A stretch of DNA of 64,000 nucleotides from Cordylochernes scorpioides (lineage: Eukaryota > Arthropoda > Arachnida > Pseudoscorpiones > Chernetidae): NCBI GenBank assembly GCA_030710605.1, contig CP092870.1:58213057-58277056 (forward strand), in the 5' to 3' direction. Position numbers and translations under genes: made by a program. How positions within the stretch are numbered: position 1 is the stretch's first letter; each line of letters begins with the position of its first letter. Of this stretch, positions 31,561 through 42,843 are shown piece by piece. The notes beneath the pieces were generated by a model, which did no database searches, was not told the origin of the DNA, and saw only the letters and a list, made by a program, of their open reading frames with translations.

Positions 31561-32542
31561 AAGGATCAGACATACTTTAGCCACGTTTTAAAAGTTAAAA
31601 GGGAAAACGAAAATATAACGTGGTGAGTTTCTTTTTATTGAAAATACAAGCTTTCAAGCAAAACGCTTTTCTTCAGGTAATCCAAGAAAATGTGCGAAGA
31701 GGTATATACACCCAACTAAGTAAGATTTGAATATTGAAGCGGAATTGCCACGAACAAGCACGTATCAACGCACCTAGAGAGCGAGCGAGAAATCCAGTTT
31801 AAAATAAGTTTAAAATAAATAAAATATATACATAAATCGGGAAAACACTTGAGGTTAAAATTCCTTATGCGGGATCCATGCTATTACAAAAAGCTATGTA
31901 CTGCGGGGGTAGTTCAATTTTCCTATTGAGGCTCGGAATTTTATTGGAAACCAAAGCCTCCAGGACCAGTCGTTGATATTTTCCGCGTATGTTACTATAA
32001 ATACATTGGGTGTCTGTGAAATCAAATGAATGCTGTGTTTCTGCCATGTGCTGATAAATCTGGGAACGGCTGTCTTTGTTCATGATGTTTCTATTGTGTT
32101 CTTTAGTCCTGATTTCAATGGTTCTGCCGGTTTCACCAACATAATGTAGTTCGCAATTTGAGCATTTAATTTTGTACACTGCGTTAGAGGCGGATAGTGG
32201 GTCCTGCTTTTTAGAACTTTTTGTGATGCGATGCCGGAGTTTGAGTTCGACGGAAGGTGAATTACTAAAATACGTGCGAACACCGTATTTTCTCAAGAAA
32301 CGGGCAATATCGACGTTGGTTTCGGAATACGGGAGAACGCAAGTCGATTTGTAAACGGTTGGGATTGCGTATGTACGTTGTTGGTACGTATGGCGCCGGA
32401 TAAAATCTATGGGATAACCGAAAGACGAAAGGTTACGATAAACGTTATTTCTCTCGACCGTCCTAAAGATTTCTAGAGAACAATGAGTGGAGATCCTTTT
32501 TGTTAGTGTTTTGATAGTTGTGATCTTACGAGATGCAGGTGC
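31561..32542 (-). mobile_element. Penelope-like element fragment, copy 2
   Basis: Duplicate of 30191-31172 at an offset of exactly 1370 bp with matching edges inside the 123-bp repeat. I noticed one difference (GTGTGTCTG at 30637 against GGGTGTCTG at 32007). Shared breakpoints and flanks show a tandem segmental duplication, not a second insertion. Confidence 0.85.
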
Positions 32543-32584
32543 ATACTCATGGACAAAACTTAGAGAAGTTGTACCTTTTAGCAT
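31865..32584 (-). pseudogene. Penelope-like GIY-YIG endonuclease C-terminus, copy 2
   Basis: The same 239-codon chimeric frame as at 30495, with identical translation as far as I can see. The N-terminal repeat-derived residues, RT thumb, GIY-YIG motif (YVGETGR) and stop are all preserved. Confidence 0.85.
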
Positions 32585-32659
32585 GTATATCGGGATTCAG
32601 ACAATAACTCTAAAAGATATTACAGTGACCTTTATTGAAGACACACGAGATAACCAATA
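32543..32659 (+). repeat. Last 123-bp unit of the main array
   Basis: A single unit joining the second Penelope-like fragment to the full-length MITE at 32660. Confidence 0.8.
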
Positions 32660-32861
32660 TACACTCATGGACAAAACTTAAGGAAGTTGTACCTTTTAGC
32701 ATGTATATCGGGATTGAGACAATAACTCTGAAAGATATTACAGTGACCTTTATTGAAGACACTCGAGATAACCAAGTGTGAACAAAATTATCTATCTCCT
32801 TAAAAATAAATTATCAGAGACATCAAAATATGAAACATCCATAAGTTTTGTCTATGAGTGT
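32660..32861 (+). mobile_element. Full-length parental MITE at the array edge
   Basis: 202-bp element with inverted termini TACACTCATGGACAAAACTT and AAGTTTTGTCTATGAGTGTA. The first 123 bp equal one array unit. The remainder (GAACAAAATTATCTATCTCC through GAAACATCC) is absent from array units. It marks the right border of the array, as 10308-10511 marks the left border of another. Confidence 0.8.
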
Positions 32862-32959
32862 ATATATATTCTTTTCATTGGAAAAAAAAAGATAAGTTAA
32901 CTTCTCAATGAAAATTTCACGGTATAAAATATGAAAATAAAAGTAAATGCGTCTTTAAA

Positions 32960-33300
32960 TCTTCTTCTTCTTTCTTATTACCACTCAATCATATTAGGAT
33001 GTCAAGCTTGTAAAGCTTGAGACTTTTGAAAAAGAGATTTGACAACCATCATGACTGGGTGAAGTAGAATGTGTCTGCCTTTGTCATTAAGACTGGGAGC
33101 ACTACTCAGTGGCAGGCCACTGACTTAGCTCCAAAAGAAATGGCCGCCTCTGACATGAGGAACAGACACCATGTGCAGCTGCTCCTAACATGGAGTACAA
33201 ATGCTGCTCATCCTGTATCCCTGGAGTCCTTACAGGGTACTAACAGCCGGGCCAGCTGAACCCAGGTTTTTTAGCAAGCTTGTTACTGCTCCCCCTCCTC
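32960..33300 (-). repeat. Family E LINE 3' end plus unassigned sequence
   Basis: 32966-33040 matches the diverged terminal unit of the 88-bp array at 54430-54500 (CTTCTTCTTTCTTA, CCACTCAATCATAT, TTGTAAAGCTTGAGACTTTTG). The following 250 bp is GC-richer (CAGCTGCTCCTAACATGGAG) and does not match the LINE E coding part I can see, so it may be host or another element. Confidence 0.5.
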
Positions 33301-33389
33301 CTTTTTCATCCGGGCTTGGGGCCCGCAAAGGCGGAGTTGGCGTTTTTAAATAATAAATGAAAACATTAAGGCGCACGAATATTACCTCT

Positions 33390-33650
33390 AAAAAATAATC
33401 ATAATAAAAAACTTCTTACTATCCTTCCTGTTATGAAAAAATTGGGTAGGATTTGGCTCATCAGTGGTAAACCTTCCCAACAGTTACGTCAATTTAATCT
33501 ACTAGACCTATTTCTAGAGTTCTAATACTGTATTGACGATTCTGTTTATATATGTTACACTGAAAGGTGGAATCTTAGAAATGATATTTAAGTAAACTAT
33601 GGACATAAGCTTTTAGGACAGTAGAATTACATATAAATTACATATTTGTT
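33390..33650 (+). repeat. Family F interspersed repeat (copy)
   Basis: Near full-length: CTTCTTACTATCCTTCC at the left, CATCAGTGGTAAACCTTCCC and TCAATTTAATCTACTAGACC in the middle, and AGGACAGTAGAATTACATAT at the right. The right end is the inverted partner of the left end of better copies. Confidence 0.7.
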
Positions 33651-33688
33651 AAAGAGGAAATACTTGTTCGTTATTTGTTTCATTTCGT

Positions 33689-35497
33689 ATGTATAGTGGC
33701 GTATTATTGCCCTATATATTCTTCAATCAAAAACGTGGCAACGGCACCCATTTTCCAATGAAGAGCAAAACCGATATCTCCAGCAATGCTACCGCGTCCG
33801 GGGTAACCGCCGCGTCAGGAGCTGCAGCCCGGGCTCCTGATGAGAAATCTACTACGAGGACACAATTGAATCTACTACAGCTCAATATAAATGGCACCCA
33901 GAGGAAAACTGAAGAGCTGACTTGTCTTCTCCGTGACAACAATGTGCATATTGCTTGTCTTCAGGAGACAAAATTGAATCACAATCTGAGATTCAATATC
34001 AAAGGTTATACAACACTACGAAAGGACAGACCGGGAAAATTTGGAGGAGGACTTGCCGTTTTGATTAAAACACCAGAAATCAAATTTAAGGAAAGAGCCT
34101 ATAATCAGAGTAAGCCTACAGAAAGCACGACAGAAGCTCAGGCAATAGAAATCTACCTCCCAGAAAAAACAATAACAATCATAAATGTTTATCACCCCGA
34201 TAACACTAGCATCAATACAGGCCTGATAAAGACATTAAGTGAAGCGTCTTCGGATATCACAATCATACTTGGCGATTTTAACGCCAAAAGTCCAACTTGG
34301 GGATCACCTGTCCAGGATAACAAAGGTCAGCAGGTTGAGGACATGCTAACCGACCTCGACCTTACACCGTTAAATAATGGAGAGAACACCTATCTATCCA
34401 AGTCCACAGGAACAGAATCCGCAATAGACATCACAGCGATAAATTACAACATCGCACCCACAACACAATGGAAAATCCTGAAAAGTGCAATCAGTGACCA
34501 CAGACCAATTTTAACAACCCTAAACTTCAAAATTGAGAACGTCCAACAAAATAAAAGATCATGGAACTTTAGGAAAGCCGACTGGAAAAAATTCACAGAA
34601 AAGCTCGAAGAACTGTGCAAAGAAGAATCAAATTACAGAACGCTTGACAAAAACTTGGAAAAATTCTATTCGAACATATCCAAAGCTGCAAAAGCATCGA
34701 TACCTAGAGGCAGACGTAAAGACCTGTGGATACCTTTCTGGAAGGACCACAGCATCGAGGCAATGATTGCAGAGAGAGACAATATCAATGAACTTCTCAA
34801 AACAAATAAAACAGAAGAAAACAGAAAGAAACTCATTGAAATTAGTCACAAAATAGAACAAGAAATTTGGATATGCAAACAAGAAAAATGGGCAGAATTC
34901 TGCGAAAAAATGGATCCAAGAAAGGACAGCCAACACTGGAATATAATTAGAGTGTTGGAAAACAATCAAAACCAACACCAATCCTCCAATACTCTAACCG
35001 ATATGAATAGAACAGCGAGAACGAACAAACAGATGGCTGACATAATTGCTGAATATCTTTCAAGCACTTCCAGACTCAACTACACGAATGAAGACAGGAC
35101 TCTAAAAAATAATATAAACAAGTTAGTTAAACAAGCAAGAAATTACCAACAACAAGATATTTTTTCGAGAGACTTCACACTGAATGAGCTAAACTCATCA
35201 ATTGAAAAGTTAGATCCCAAGAGGTCACCAGGAGATGATCTAATCTTTGGTCAAATGATTAAACACTTTGGAGACAAAGCTAAAAATCAACTCCTACGAA
35301 TACTGAACATTTCATGGAAAACTGGTAAACTACCAAAGGATTGGAAGATATCAATTATAGTGCCAATACTGAAACCAAACAAAGATGCCAAGGAATGCAA
35401 GAATTATCGGCCAATTGCTCTCACCAGAATACTTTGTAAAATAACAGAACGAATTATCCACTCTAGGCTCATAGTCTGGCTCACTAACAATAATTAA
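33689..35497 (+). pseudogene. LINE A ORF, endonuclease and N-terminal RT half
   Basis: 602 codons. Residues 55-270 form the APE-like endonuclease that nicks the target: LLQLNINGT, CLQETK, GDFNAKSPTWG and SDHRPI are the N, E, D/N and DH catalytic motifs. Residues 270-500 are a Lys-rich linker. From about 505 RT begins (KLDPKRSPGDDLI, GKLPKDWK, NYRPIALT). It stops at TAA 35495-35497 (WLTNNN, then stop), before the catalytic Asp motifs. A small deletion just downstream also shifts the frame. The first Met may not be the native start. Confidence 0.9.
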
Positions 35498-35627
35498 AAT
35501 AAACTTCTACCTAACTGCCTATAGATCCAGACACTGTACAACTGATCAACTGTTCTACTTCTGCCAATCAATAATAGATTCTTTCCAGGAAAAACCAACA
35601 AAGAAGACAACGGCCGTATTCCTGGAT

Positions 35628-37538
35628 ATGACCTCAGCTTTTGATCGAGTGTGGAGGGAGAAATTACTTGAAAGGCTGCACAACATCGGAGTAAGAGGAA
35701 AAGCCTTAATCTGGATTGCAGACTTCTTAAGGGGAAGAAGGATAAAGGTTCGGGTTAATGGAGCATTTTCCAAGGACAGAAGAACATGGGCTGGTGTACC
35801 TCAGGGATCTGTGCTCAGTCCTTTACTCTTCCTGCTATATATTAACGACATCCATGCTTACCTCACTGAAGACACAAAGGTTGCCTGTTATGCAGATGAT
35901 ATAGCCATATGGCACACAAGTAGCAGTATAGAAAAATCAGAAAAAATACTGAACACATCAATGAGAGGACTGGAGAAGTGGGCAATGGAACTCAAAATGA
36001 CCATAAACCCAATAAAAACAAACCTATGCGTCTTCTCCGCTGACAGGAAAAACAGGCATAAATTTAATCCCAAAATAAGTATAAACAACCAAATAATTGA
36101 TAAAATTAGAAATCCAAAATACCTAGGTGTGATACTTGATGAGGAATTGCGTTTTACAGAACACATAATTAGCACCTCAAATAGAGCTACCAGAAAACTA
36201 AATATTCTGAGAAGGTTATGTGGAACAAATTGGGGAGCAAAACCCAAAACCCTCAGAACAACATATACCACCTTAATAAGGCCAATAATGGAATATGCAA
36301 CACCTGTCTGGGCTCCCTCAAGCTCATCACTAAAAGGAAGACTAGACAGTGTTCAAGCAAAAGCGGCCAAAATAATCACTGGTGCTGTTTCTTCCACCAA
36401 TAATGATAAAATTCAAAGAGAATGTGGCCTAGACCTACTCGAAAACAGAAGACAATTAAAAACAATAAAATTCACAAATAGCTTAAAAAGTAAAAAAACC
36501 GAACACATATCCCATAGAACCTATTTAAACTGGACACAAAAAGAAAGACTTAAAAGATCTTCAACATTTCAGTATGACAACAACATTAGAAAAGGCATAA
36601 ACATGAAACACAGTGACTTTCAAATTCAAGAAGAACCAACATTTCCTACCACATTACCTTCAAATATAATCATCAATCTCAACCTGAACGAACCCTGCAA
36701 TAAAAAAGAGAACAAAACCAAACTTAAAAAGAAGGGACTTGATACAATTGATTTATATGATCAGAAAAATTATTTATTAGCATACACAGATGGATCATCA
36801 GACCTTACTCTGAGTAATGGAGGGGCCGGAATTAACATAATACTCCAAGATGGAACACACATCAAAATCAAAGAAGGAGCAGGAAAGATTTCGTCAAACT
36901 TCCCTTGTGAACTGACAGCTATCTGGAAAGCTCTTGATGTATGCCTGAACCAACCATCCCTGCATCAAGCAGAAGGAATCATAATATACAGCGACTCCAG
37001 ATCCGCTCTAGAAGCAATTCAGAAGGGCAATACTAGAATCACGCAGAAAATACACTCATTACTTACCCAACTGGAAACATTGGAGAAGAACTGCATTCTA
37101 CAATGGATTCCTGCCCATGTTGGGATCGAGGGTAATGAAATGGCAGATGAATTGGCAAAGGAAGCCAGAAAGCTGAGCCAAAGGAAAGAACAAATGTCAG
37201 TATTTGACGCTGATGCTTTGGCAAAATACAAGATAATCAAACAAAAAATAAGAAAAGATCAAATATGTGAAATAAACTCTGAGCGAAAACTGACAAAAAC
37301 CATAACAAGACTTAGAACAAAACACCATAAAGGAATGACAATACATCCAGATGGCACAAGAACTTATAAAGCCTGCAACAATTGTCCTGGTGTGGAACTA
37401 ACACCTACTCACATATTCTCATGCCCAGCAATGGCCGCAGCCTTGCAGAAAATCGACTTAGACCCAGAGCAGCAGCTTTACACACCCAAGATAGTGGATA
37501 TTGCTGCTGCTGTGATGGAGATGCATGGAGACATCTGA
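35628..37538 (+). pseudogene. LINE A ORF, catalytic RT, RNase H and zinc motif
   Basis: 636 codons from an internal Met; the open frame extends upstream without Met to about 35555. RT motif A (LDMTSAFDRVW), motif B (GVPQGSVLSPLLF) and motif C (YADDIAIW) are intact. RNase H lies at about residues 380-520: YTDGSS, CELTAIWKAL, YSDSRSALEAI and the end of the fold WIPAHVGIEGNEMADELA, giving all four acidic residues. The C-terminus carries a Cys/His cluster (CNNCPG ... THIFSC). With both catalytic domains intact, it looks young despite the upstream break. Confidence 0.9.
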
Positions 37539-37579
37539 GACTCTTCTTTGGACACGACAACAACAACAACAACAACAAT

Positions 37580-37750
37580 CAAATTTACTTTGTAGTGATA
37601 CAATAACAAAATGTTTGGTTGTTTCTTCATTAGTTTTCTTTCTATATAATATATATTTTAATACAAAATTTGAAATACCGCGTGTGAACGCCCTTGCAGC
37701 CTTAGATTAATTTTTAACGCTTTGTCAAATGTTTTAATTTTTGTTTGCTC
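37580..37750. other. Spacer, nothing recognised
   Basis: AT-rich linker after the LINE tail. A GTGTGAACGCCCTTGCAGCC stretch (37682-37701) recurs loosely at 48369 (GAGAACGCCTTTGCAACC), so some dispersed repeat is present. Confidence 0.35.
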
Positions 37751-37790
37751 CTGACGAGGACAAAAGATTTTTGTCGAAACGTCGAGATAA
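37747..37790 (+). ncRNA. Degenerate hammerhead/Penelope-type motif
   Basis: CTCCTGACGA (37748-37757), a hairpin GACAAAA/TTTTGTC, then GAAAC GTC GAG (37776-37786). The core order CTGACGA, stem, GAAAC, GTC is hammerhead-like, with CTC/GAG as a minimal stem I. An extra G precedes stem II and stem III has no loop, so activity in cis is unlikely. Such motifs follow the ORF in Penelope-like elements; no ORF is adjacent here. Confidence 0.4.
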
Positions 37791-38590
37791 AAAAGATTTA
37801 CTGGCCGAAGTATCTTCAATTTGAAGAATCTATTTTAGCGTTTGTGAAAATGGCTTGTGAAAATACCTCTCATCTTTTTCAATTTCCAATCATACGAATG
37901 TTTTTTTTTTTTTTACTAATTCAATGAATAACATTTATTTTTGTCTAGGGTGTTTCCATATTTAAATAACCAAAAACTTCGGGAATATGTATAGAACAAA
38001 AAAAAAAAAAAAAGAAGTTTTCTAGTGAGCATTGTTTTTCTTTCGTAAATGTGTCGAAAATATTGTATTTTGAATAATAAAAAAAAAATAGTTCCAAATT
38101 TAGATTTTAATAGAACATTAATAAAAATATATAAATTAACATGCATACAGAGCTTCTGAAGCATTGTTTATTGTAAAAGACATAAACACACCTCATGTCC
38201 ATATATATATTCTTTTGAAAAGCTAGAATATTGTGTAACGAGTTTAAAATCCAAAATATTTTTTTTTATATTTAAGTTTATACATTTATATATAATTTTT
38301 TTGAATAAATATTTTATTATTACATAGATATTATTTTGCGAATGTCTTTTAAAATTATTAAGACGATTGAATGCATCGTTTAAGTCAGTATACTCTTAGA
38401 ATAATAAACACCAATTTGCGAAATATTAAAGAAAAACATTTTTAAAAGTATTTAATACCAAAAGATATCAAATGGAAGTGAAAATGATGCATATTTAAAT
38501 TTGTTAATTTTACACATGTCATTTTGTAGATATATTCGTTTATACACTCATAGACAAAACTTTATGAATTTATATTAATTAATTTTATAT
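37791..38590. other. AT-rich spacer
   Basis: Long A/T runs and no recognised gene. A lone CACTCATAGACAAAACTT at 38546-38563 is a solitary terminal motif of the 123-bp MITE family. Confidence 0.5.
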
Positions 38591-38591
38591 A

Positions 38592-38700
38592 TTTAATTAA
38601 AAAGACATATATTGGACCAAAATATCATTTATTTTACCAATATTTCACTTGGCTGAACGCCAACCTTTATCAAGGTAATATGACATATTAATGTGTATAA
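38592..38700 (+). mobile_element. MITE G, left arm only
   Basis: TTAATTAAAAAGACATATAT through GGCTGAACGCCAACC and ATATTAATGTGTATAA, matching the left arm of the copies at 49696 and 58456. The right arm is absent, replaced by the Helitron end at 38713. Confidence 0.65.
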
Positions 38701-38712
38701 ATTATATATATA

Positions 38713-39620
38713 CTAGTAGAAAAGCCCGTCCAAGGACGGAATCGGCTAGAGCAGGTGGATTCCTAATTTTATTTCTCACATTCCTTTTTGATACTTAATA
38801 ATATGTAATCGGAAGCGTTCGAGGTAAAAATAACGTTCATGGTCCGTCAGGGATCGATCCCCTTCCGAGCGTTGCAACATTTTACCTTTCGGGTCATTTT
38901 ATTGATATTTTTTTAATTAACATTTTTACTTTAAAAGAGGTGAACTTACAATGAATAAATTTCTTTGTAAACAACATTTTTGGTGAAGCAAGCTGAACTA
39001 TTTTCAAGAAGCCTTCCTTGCTTGCTTCCGTGGATTATTTTTATTTTAACACACTTAGAGCTTTTCACCCTAGAAAAAGCAACATATAACTGACCATGGC
39101 TAAAAACTGGTTCAGGTAAATAGATGATCATCATTTTCAGGATGCAAGGCACCTGAGCGGTGATAAATCTGTCCGTTGATTCGGAAACAATAGGGCCCAT
39201 ATCCAGGAGGAGGTGCAAGGTTTGCTCCCATTGAAGCGAATGCTAGGGCACTGTTGACGGAACGGATGTTTTCCATGAAGTTCTTTGAAAGTTGATGCTT
39301 TCTAGTCATTAAACTTTCAAGTAGTTCAGAGGTTTGAATCGGTTCAAGTTCGACTTTTCCTCTGGAACAGCATTTATGAAAAGTTTTACTGTATGTCGTT
39401 TGTGCCAATTCGAAATACTTTGCTCTACATTTTGGGCAAACTTGATCAAGTTGGCCACAAAGGTGCAGGGGAATTTGATCTTCCTCGAAACATGTCCCTG
39501 TTGGCAAAGGTAGATATAATAAAGAGAAACGGTCATTCTTTTTTCTTTATATATAGGTTTTGCAACTTTAAGACATTTATAAGAGACAACAATAAAAAAC
39601 AATAATATAAGACAGCACAA
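38713..39620 (-). mobile_element. Internally deleted autonomous Helitron
   Basis: The minus 3' end is textbook: hairpin CCGTCCTTGGACGG, GCTTTTCTA, CTAG, host T at 38712. Upstream lie decayed coding pieces of the Helitron Rep/helicase protein (38946-39507), with the Rep catalytic centre and most of the helicase missing. The 5' end was not found; GACAAACAGACA blocks at 40.1 and 40.6 kb may belong to related copies. Confidence 0.75.
38946..39507 (-). pseudogene. Helitron Rep/helicase remnant, N- and C-termini fused
   Basis: The frame at 39112-39507 carries the conserved N-terminal region: HLCGQLDQVCPKCRAKYF, CCSRGKVEL, NSALAFASMGAN and GPYCFRINGQIYHRSG. The overlapping frame at 38946-39218 carries the C-terminal end of a Pif1-like helicase, LPEPVFSHGQLYVAFSRVKS (motif VI). 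More than a thousand residues between them are lost and the two parts sit in different frames, so it is inactive. Confidence 0.85.
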
Positions 39621-39965
39621 TTTAATTTTTTACTTTAACAACATTTTCATTTTTAGATTTTCTTTGAAACTCTAACATCAATATGTTTTCGTTATTGAAA
39701 AACCTTAATTGGAAATAACATTATTCTTACTATTTTATTTAGTGTGTACTCTCAGTTGTATTCTCACGGCATAATATCAACATTTTATAGTATAGTGTAA
39801 AAATGTATAGTGTAAAAATGCAAAAAAAAAAAAACGTTACACTATAATATAACACTATATAACAATGTGACATAGATCAATTTTCGATATATATTGAAAT
39901 TTTATTCTATTTTATTTTGAGCGTCTATTTTGAATATTCACTAAATATCGAAATGAATATTAACT
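39621..39965. other. AT-rich spacer
   Basis: Strongly AT-rich with short repeats (TATAGTGTAAAAATG twice near 39790-39815). Nothing else recognised. Confidence 0.4.
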
Positions 39966-40875
39966 AAATATCGAATAAAGAATATAAATATTTAATAAAA
40001 TAAAAAATACGCATAGGCATATTTAATATAAGCAATATTAAAATAGCCAATTTCTGGCGTAATTAAATATTGGCGTATAAAATAGAATATTAAGAGAGTA
40101 GTTAGGGAACAAACATACATACAGACAAACAGACATTTTATGAAAAATGACCTTAACAAAATAAAAACGGTGCTAAAATGAAAAATGAAAAATTAAAAAT
40201 GTTATTAAAGTGTAAAATTTACTAAAGATTACTAAGATTTACTAAAATGAAAAATGTCGTCGTTAAAAGTACGCATTTAAATATTTAGACTATAAAAATT
40301 AGAAAAGAGAAGGCAAGTATGAAAAGTATTTAAAGTGTAAATTATGAATATTATCAAATATGTGGCTGATGTGGCTAGTGTTAATTACGAATATTTATAT
40401 ATCAAATTATTTCGTTTTATTTCAATCAATGGCCGAGCGAATCGAATAAAGAATATAAATATTTAATAAAATAAAAAATACTCATAGGCATATTTTATAT
40501 AAGCAATATTAAAATAGCCAATTTCTGGCGTAATTAAATATTGGCGTATAAAATAGAATATTAAGAGAGTAGTTAGGGAACAAACATACATACAGACAAA
40601 CAGACATTTTATGAAAAATGACCTTAACAAAATAAAAACGGTGCTAAAATGAAAAATGAAAAATGTTATTAAAGTGTAAAATTTACTAAAGATTACTAAG
40701 ATTTACTAAAATGAAAAATGTCGTCGTTAAAAGTACGCATTTAAATATTTAGACTATAAAAATTAGAAAAGAGAAGGCAAGTATGAAAAGTATTTAAAGT
40801 GTAAATTACGAATATTTATATATCAAATTATTTCGTTTTATTTCAATCAATGGCCGAGCGTGTCGCTAACGTCGA
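39966..40875 (+). repeat. Tandem duplication, 471-bp offset
   Basis: Two copies (about 39970-40345 and 40441-40815) share ATCGAATAAAGAATATAAAT, GGCGTATAAAATAGAATATT, GTTAGGGAACAAACATACAT and AAAGATTACTAAGATTTAC. The offset is 471 bp before an 11-bp deletion in the second copy. A weaker third relative lies at 40975-41045. The ACAGACAAACAGACA block resembles Helitron 5' regions. Confidence 0.8.
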
Positions 40876-41045
40876 GCTTAACGTCGAGCTAAATGCGTAT
40901 TTTTTCTAACTGCGTTATTTTTAAAAGTTTAAATATAATTTTGAAGTTACCTGAATAATTCCGGGACTAAATGTAATATGTATACGAAATATTGTCGTAT
41001 AAAATAAAAATATTAAGAGAGGAGTTAGGGAACAAACAAACATCC

Positions 41046-41660
41046 ATAACATCCGTAACTTGAACACGTGACACAGAATGGACCAATCCTATTCGGCTTC
41101 AACGAACAAACGCTTTATTATATGTGATATAAATTAATTTGTAACAAAAACATTTATAAATTCATATATTTGTTGTTGTTTTTTTATATGCAGAACATCG
41201 TTTTATAATCGAGACTATTGATGTCGCTGTATTTTAAATTAAAAACAAAGAAATAAATATGGTAAAAATATCAAACAAAAAAAATGAAAGAGATAAATGT
41301 AGAATATTTTTCAGACGACACTTGGATCATTATTCATATTTATAGCGACTCGTGTATGCAACAACTTGTTTTGATAAGAATTTTATTGGATTTTAAGGAG
41401 ATAATATGAATATTCCTTGGAGAGATCGTCTGACAAAAGATCATATAAAATTAAAAATATTTATATAAATATTTAATGAAAAATGTTCAGTAATTTCACG
41501 ACTTTCAAAAAAATGAAATGTTAAAAGATAATTATATCGAATTACTGCGCCCTTTAATCAAGGTGATCATTTATCAATATTTCAAATTCGAACAATCATT
41601 TTTTAAAGTTTTGCCATGTCATCAATGAAAATATATTTACTTTACTAATGAATTTAATTT
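41046..41660. other. AT-rich spacer
   Basis: No coding frame or repeat edge noticed. Confidence 0.4.
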
Positions 41661-41663
41661 CTT

Positions 41664-41935
41664 ATATAGGTTTTTAACTTTTAATTAGACAATTTTAATT
41701 TATATTTAGACATTTTTCATTTTAATTTAGACACTTTCATTTTTATTTAGACATTTTAAATTTTAATTTATACACTTTTCATTTTAATATAGACATTTTT
41801 CATTTTAATTTAGACATTTTTCATTTTAATTTAGACACATGGCCTTTTTATATAAAAGTCGATGTATCTGAATTAAAATGAAAAATGTCTAAATATAAAT
41901 TAAAATTGTCTAATTAAAAGTTAAAAACCTATATA
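41664..41935. mobile_element. Foldback MITE with short internal tandem repeats
   Basis: Inverted arms of about 65 bp: TATATAGGTTTTTAACTTTT ... ACATTTTTCATTTTAATT at the left, its complement at 41868-41932. Between them lie four to five 20-22-bp repeats of TTTTCATTTTAATTTAGACA. Non-coding. Confidence 0.75.
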
Positions 41936-42410
41936 AAACTTAACACATTTGAAGTAATTTTGTTCTATTTTTATTTTATATTGTTGCAAGAGATATATGT
42001 GACTAGAATTTACCACTGCAGAATGTTTTACTTATCAAAATGCATATTTTAAATTTATAAAATTCTGTAAATATATCTATGATTTTCTCTCTTGGTTAAA
42101 AAAAACCGTAATTGCCAAACTAGGTATATTTATTTGTATTTATTTCATTATTTGGTTGTAAATTCAAACATGATTTTAATGTCCTTTCCTTTATTTTCTT
42201 CTTTAAACTCTACTCAAACCATGTAATTATTCAATTGTTTATGTAATATAGTACCTAAGTTTAGTGTTGTTTCTTGACGTAAGCATCCCTTGTGGGGATA
42301 TCGTGTCTGATTTGATAATAAATAAATAAAATATACATTTTTTATTGGATATTAAATATCTTTTACTTATTTTTGTAGAAATATTTTTTAAATTATCTTC
42401 CGCATATTTA
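41936..42410. other. AT-rich spacer
   Basis: No gene or repeat recognised. Confidence 0.4.
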
Positions 42411-42417
42411 TAAACTA

Positions 42418-42777
42418 CTAGACGGGTGACCCGGGCTTCGCCCCGGGATTGACCCGTGTGCATATCTACCCGAGTGATATATATTTAGATAAGATTTTTT
42501 TTTTATAATTGTTGGTTATTAGCATTATCTATTTGTTTGCATCAGCATAATTTAAACTAATCTTTGATAGAGGGCGCTGTTCGTGAGCTAAGTAGAATAA
42601 TTTGAATATATAGTTTTAATAATTGATTTATATATATTTTTAAAATAGCCTATCGTCTTCCCCGTATTTTTCTACCTATGTATGGAAATTTTGGTTTGAA
42701 TTAGTGAACTACTGCGAATTTGTATACCGGACATACAAACAAACAAGCATACAAACATTGAATTTTATATAGAGAGA
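42418..42777 (-). mobile_element. Complete small non-autonomous Helitron (360 bp)
   Basis: The minus-strand start TCTCTCTATATAAAATTC follows host A (42778). The 3' end has hairpin CCCGGGGCGAAGCCCGGG, TCACCCGT, CTAG, then host T (42417). Both Helitron ends and A/T insertion are visible, so the borders are precise. No coding capacity. Confidence 0.85.
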
Positions 42778-42843
42778 TGTAAAATAGTATCTGATTATTA
42801 TGTAACAAACTATTTTTATAAAAACAGATTATTAATTTTTATA

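Larger units (their letters stand above)
33689..37579 (+). mobile_element. LINE A: near-complete endonuclease/RT/RNase H element
   Basis: Non-LTR retrotransposon with one long ORF broken once, ending in GGACACGACAACAAC and a CAA run (to 37579). Domain order is APE-type endonuclease, reverse transcriptase, RNase H and a C-terminal Cys/His motif. RNase H plus APE points to the I/Jockey group of clades; exact clade not determined. No ORF1-type zinc-knuckle protein is seen upstream, so the copy is probably 5'-truncated. Its 3' end is the source of the tandem stubs at 1449-1826 and 12553-12960. Confidence 0.9.

Noticed and set aside
38830..38880. Possible tRNA around GTCAGGGATCGATCCCC
   Set aside because: A palindromic B-box-like piece is present, but no A box, anticodon arm or acceptor pairing could be assembled; it lies inside the Helitron.
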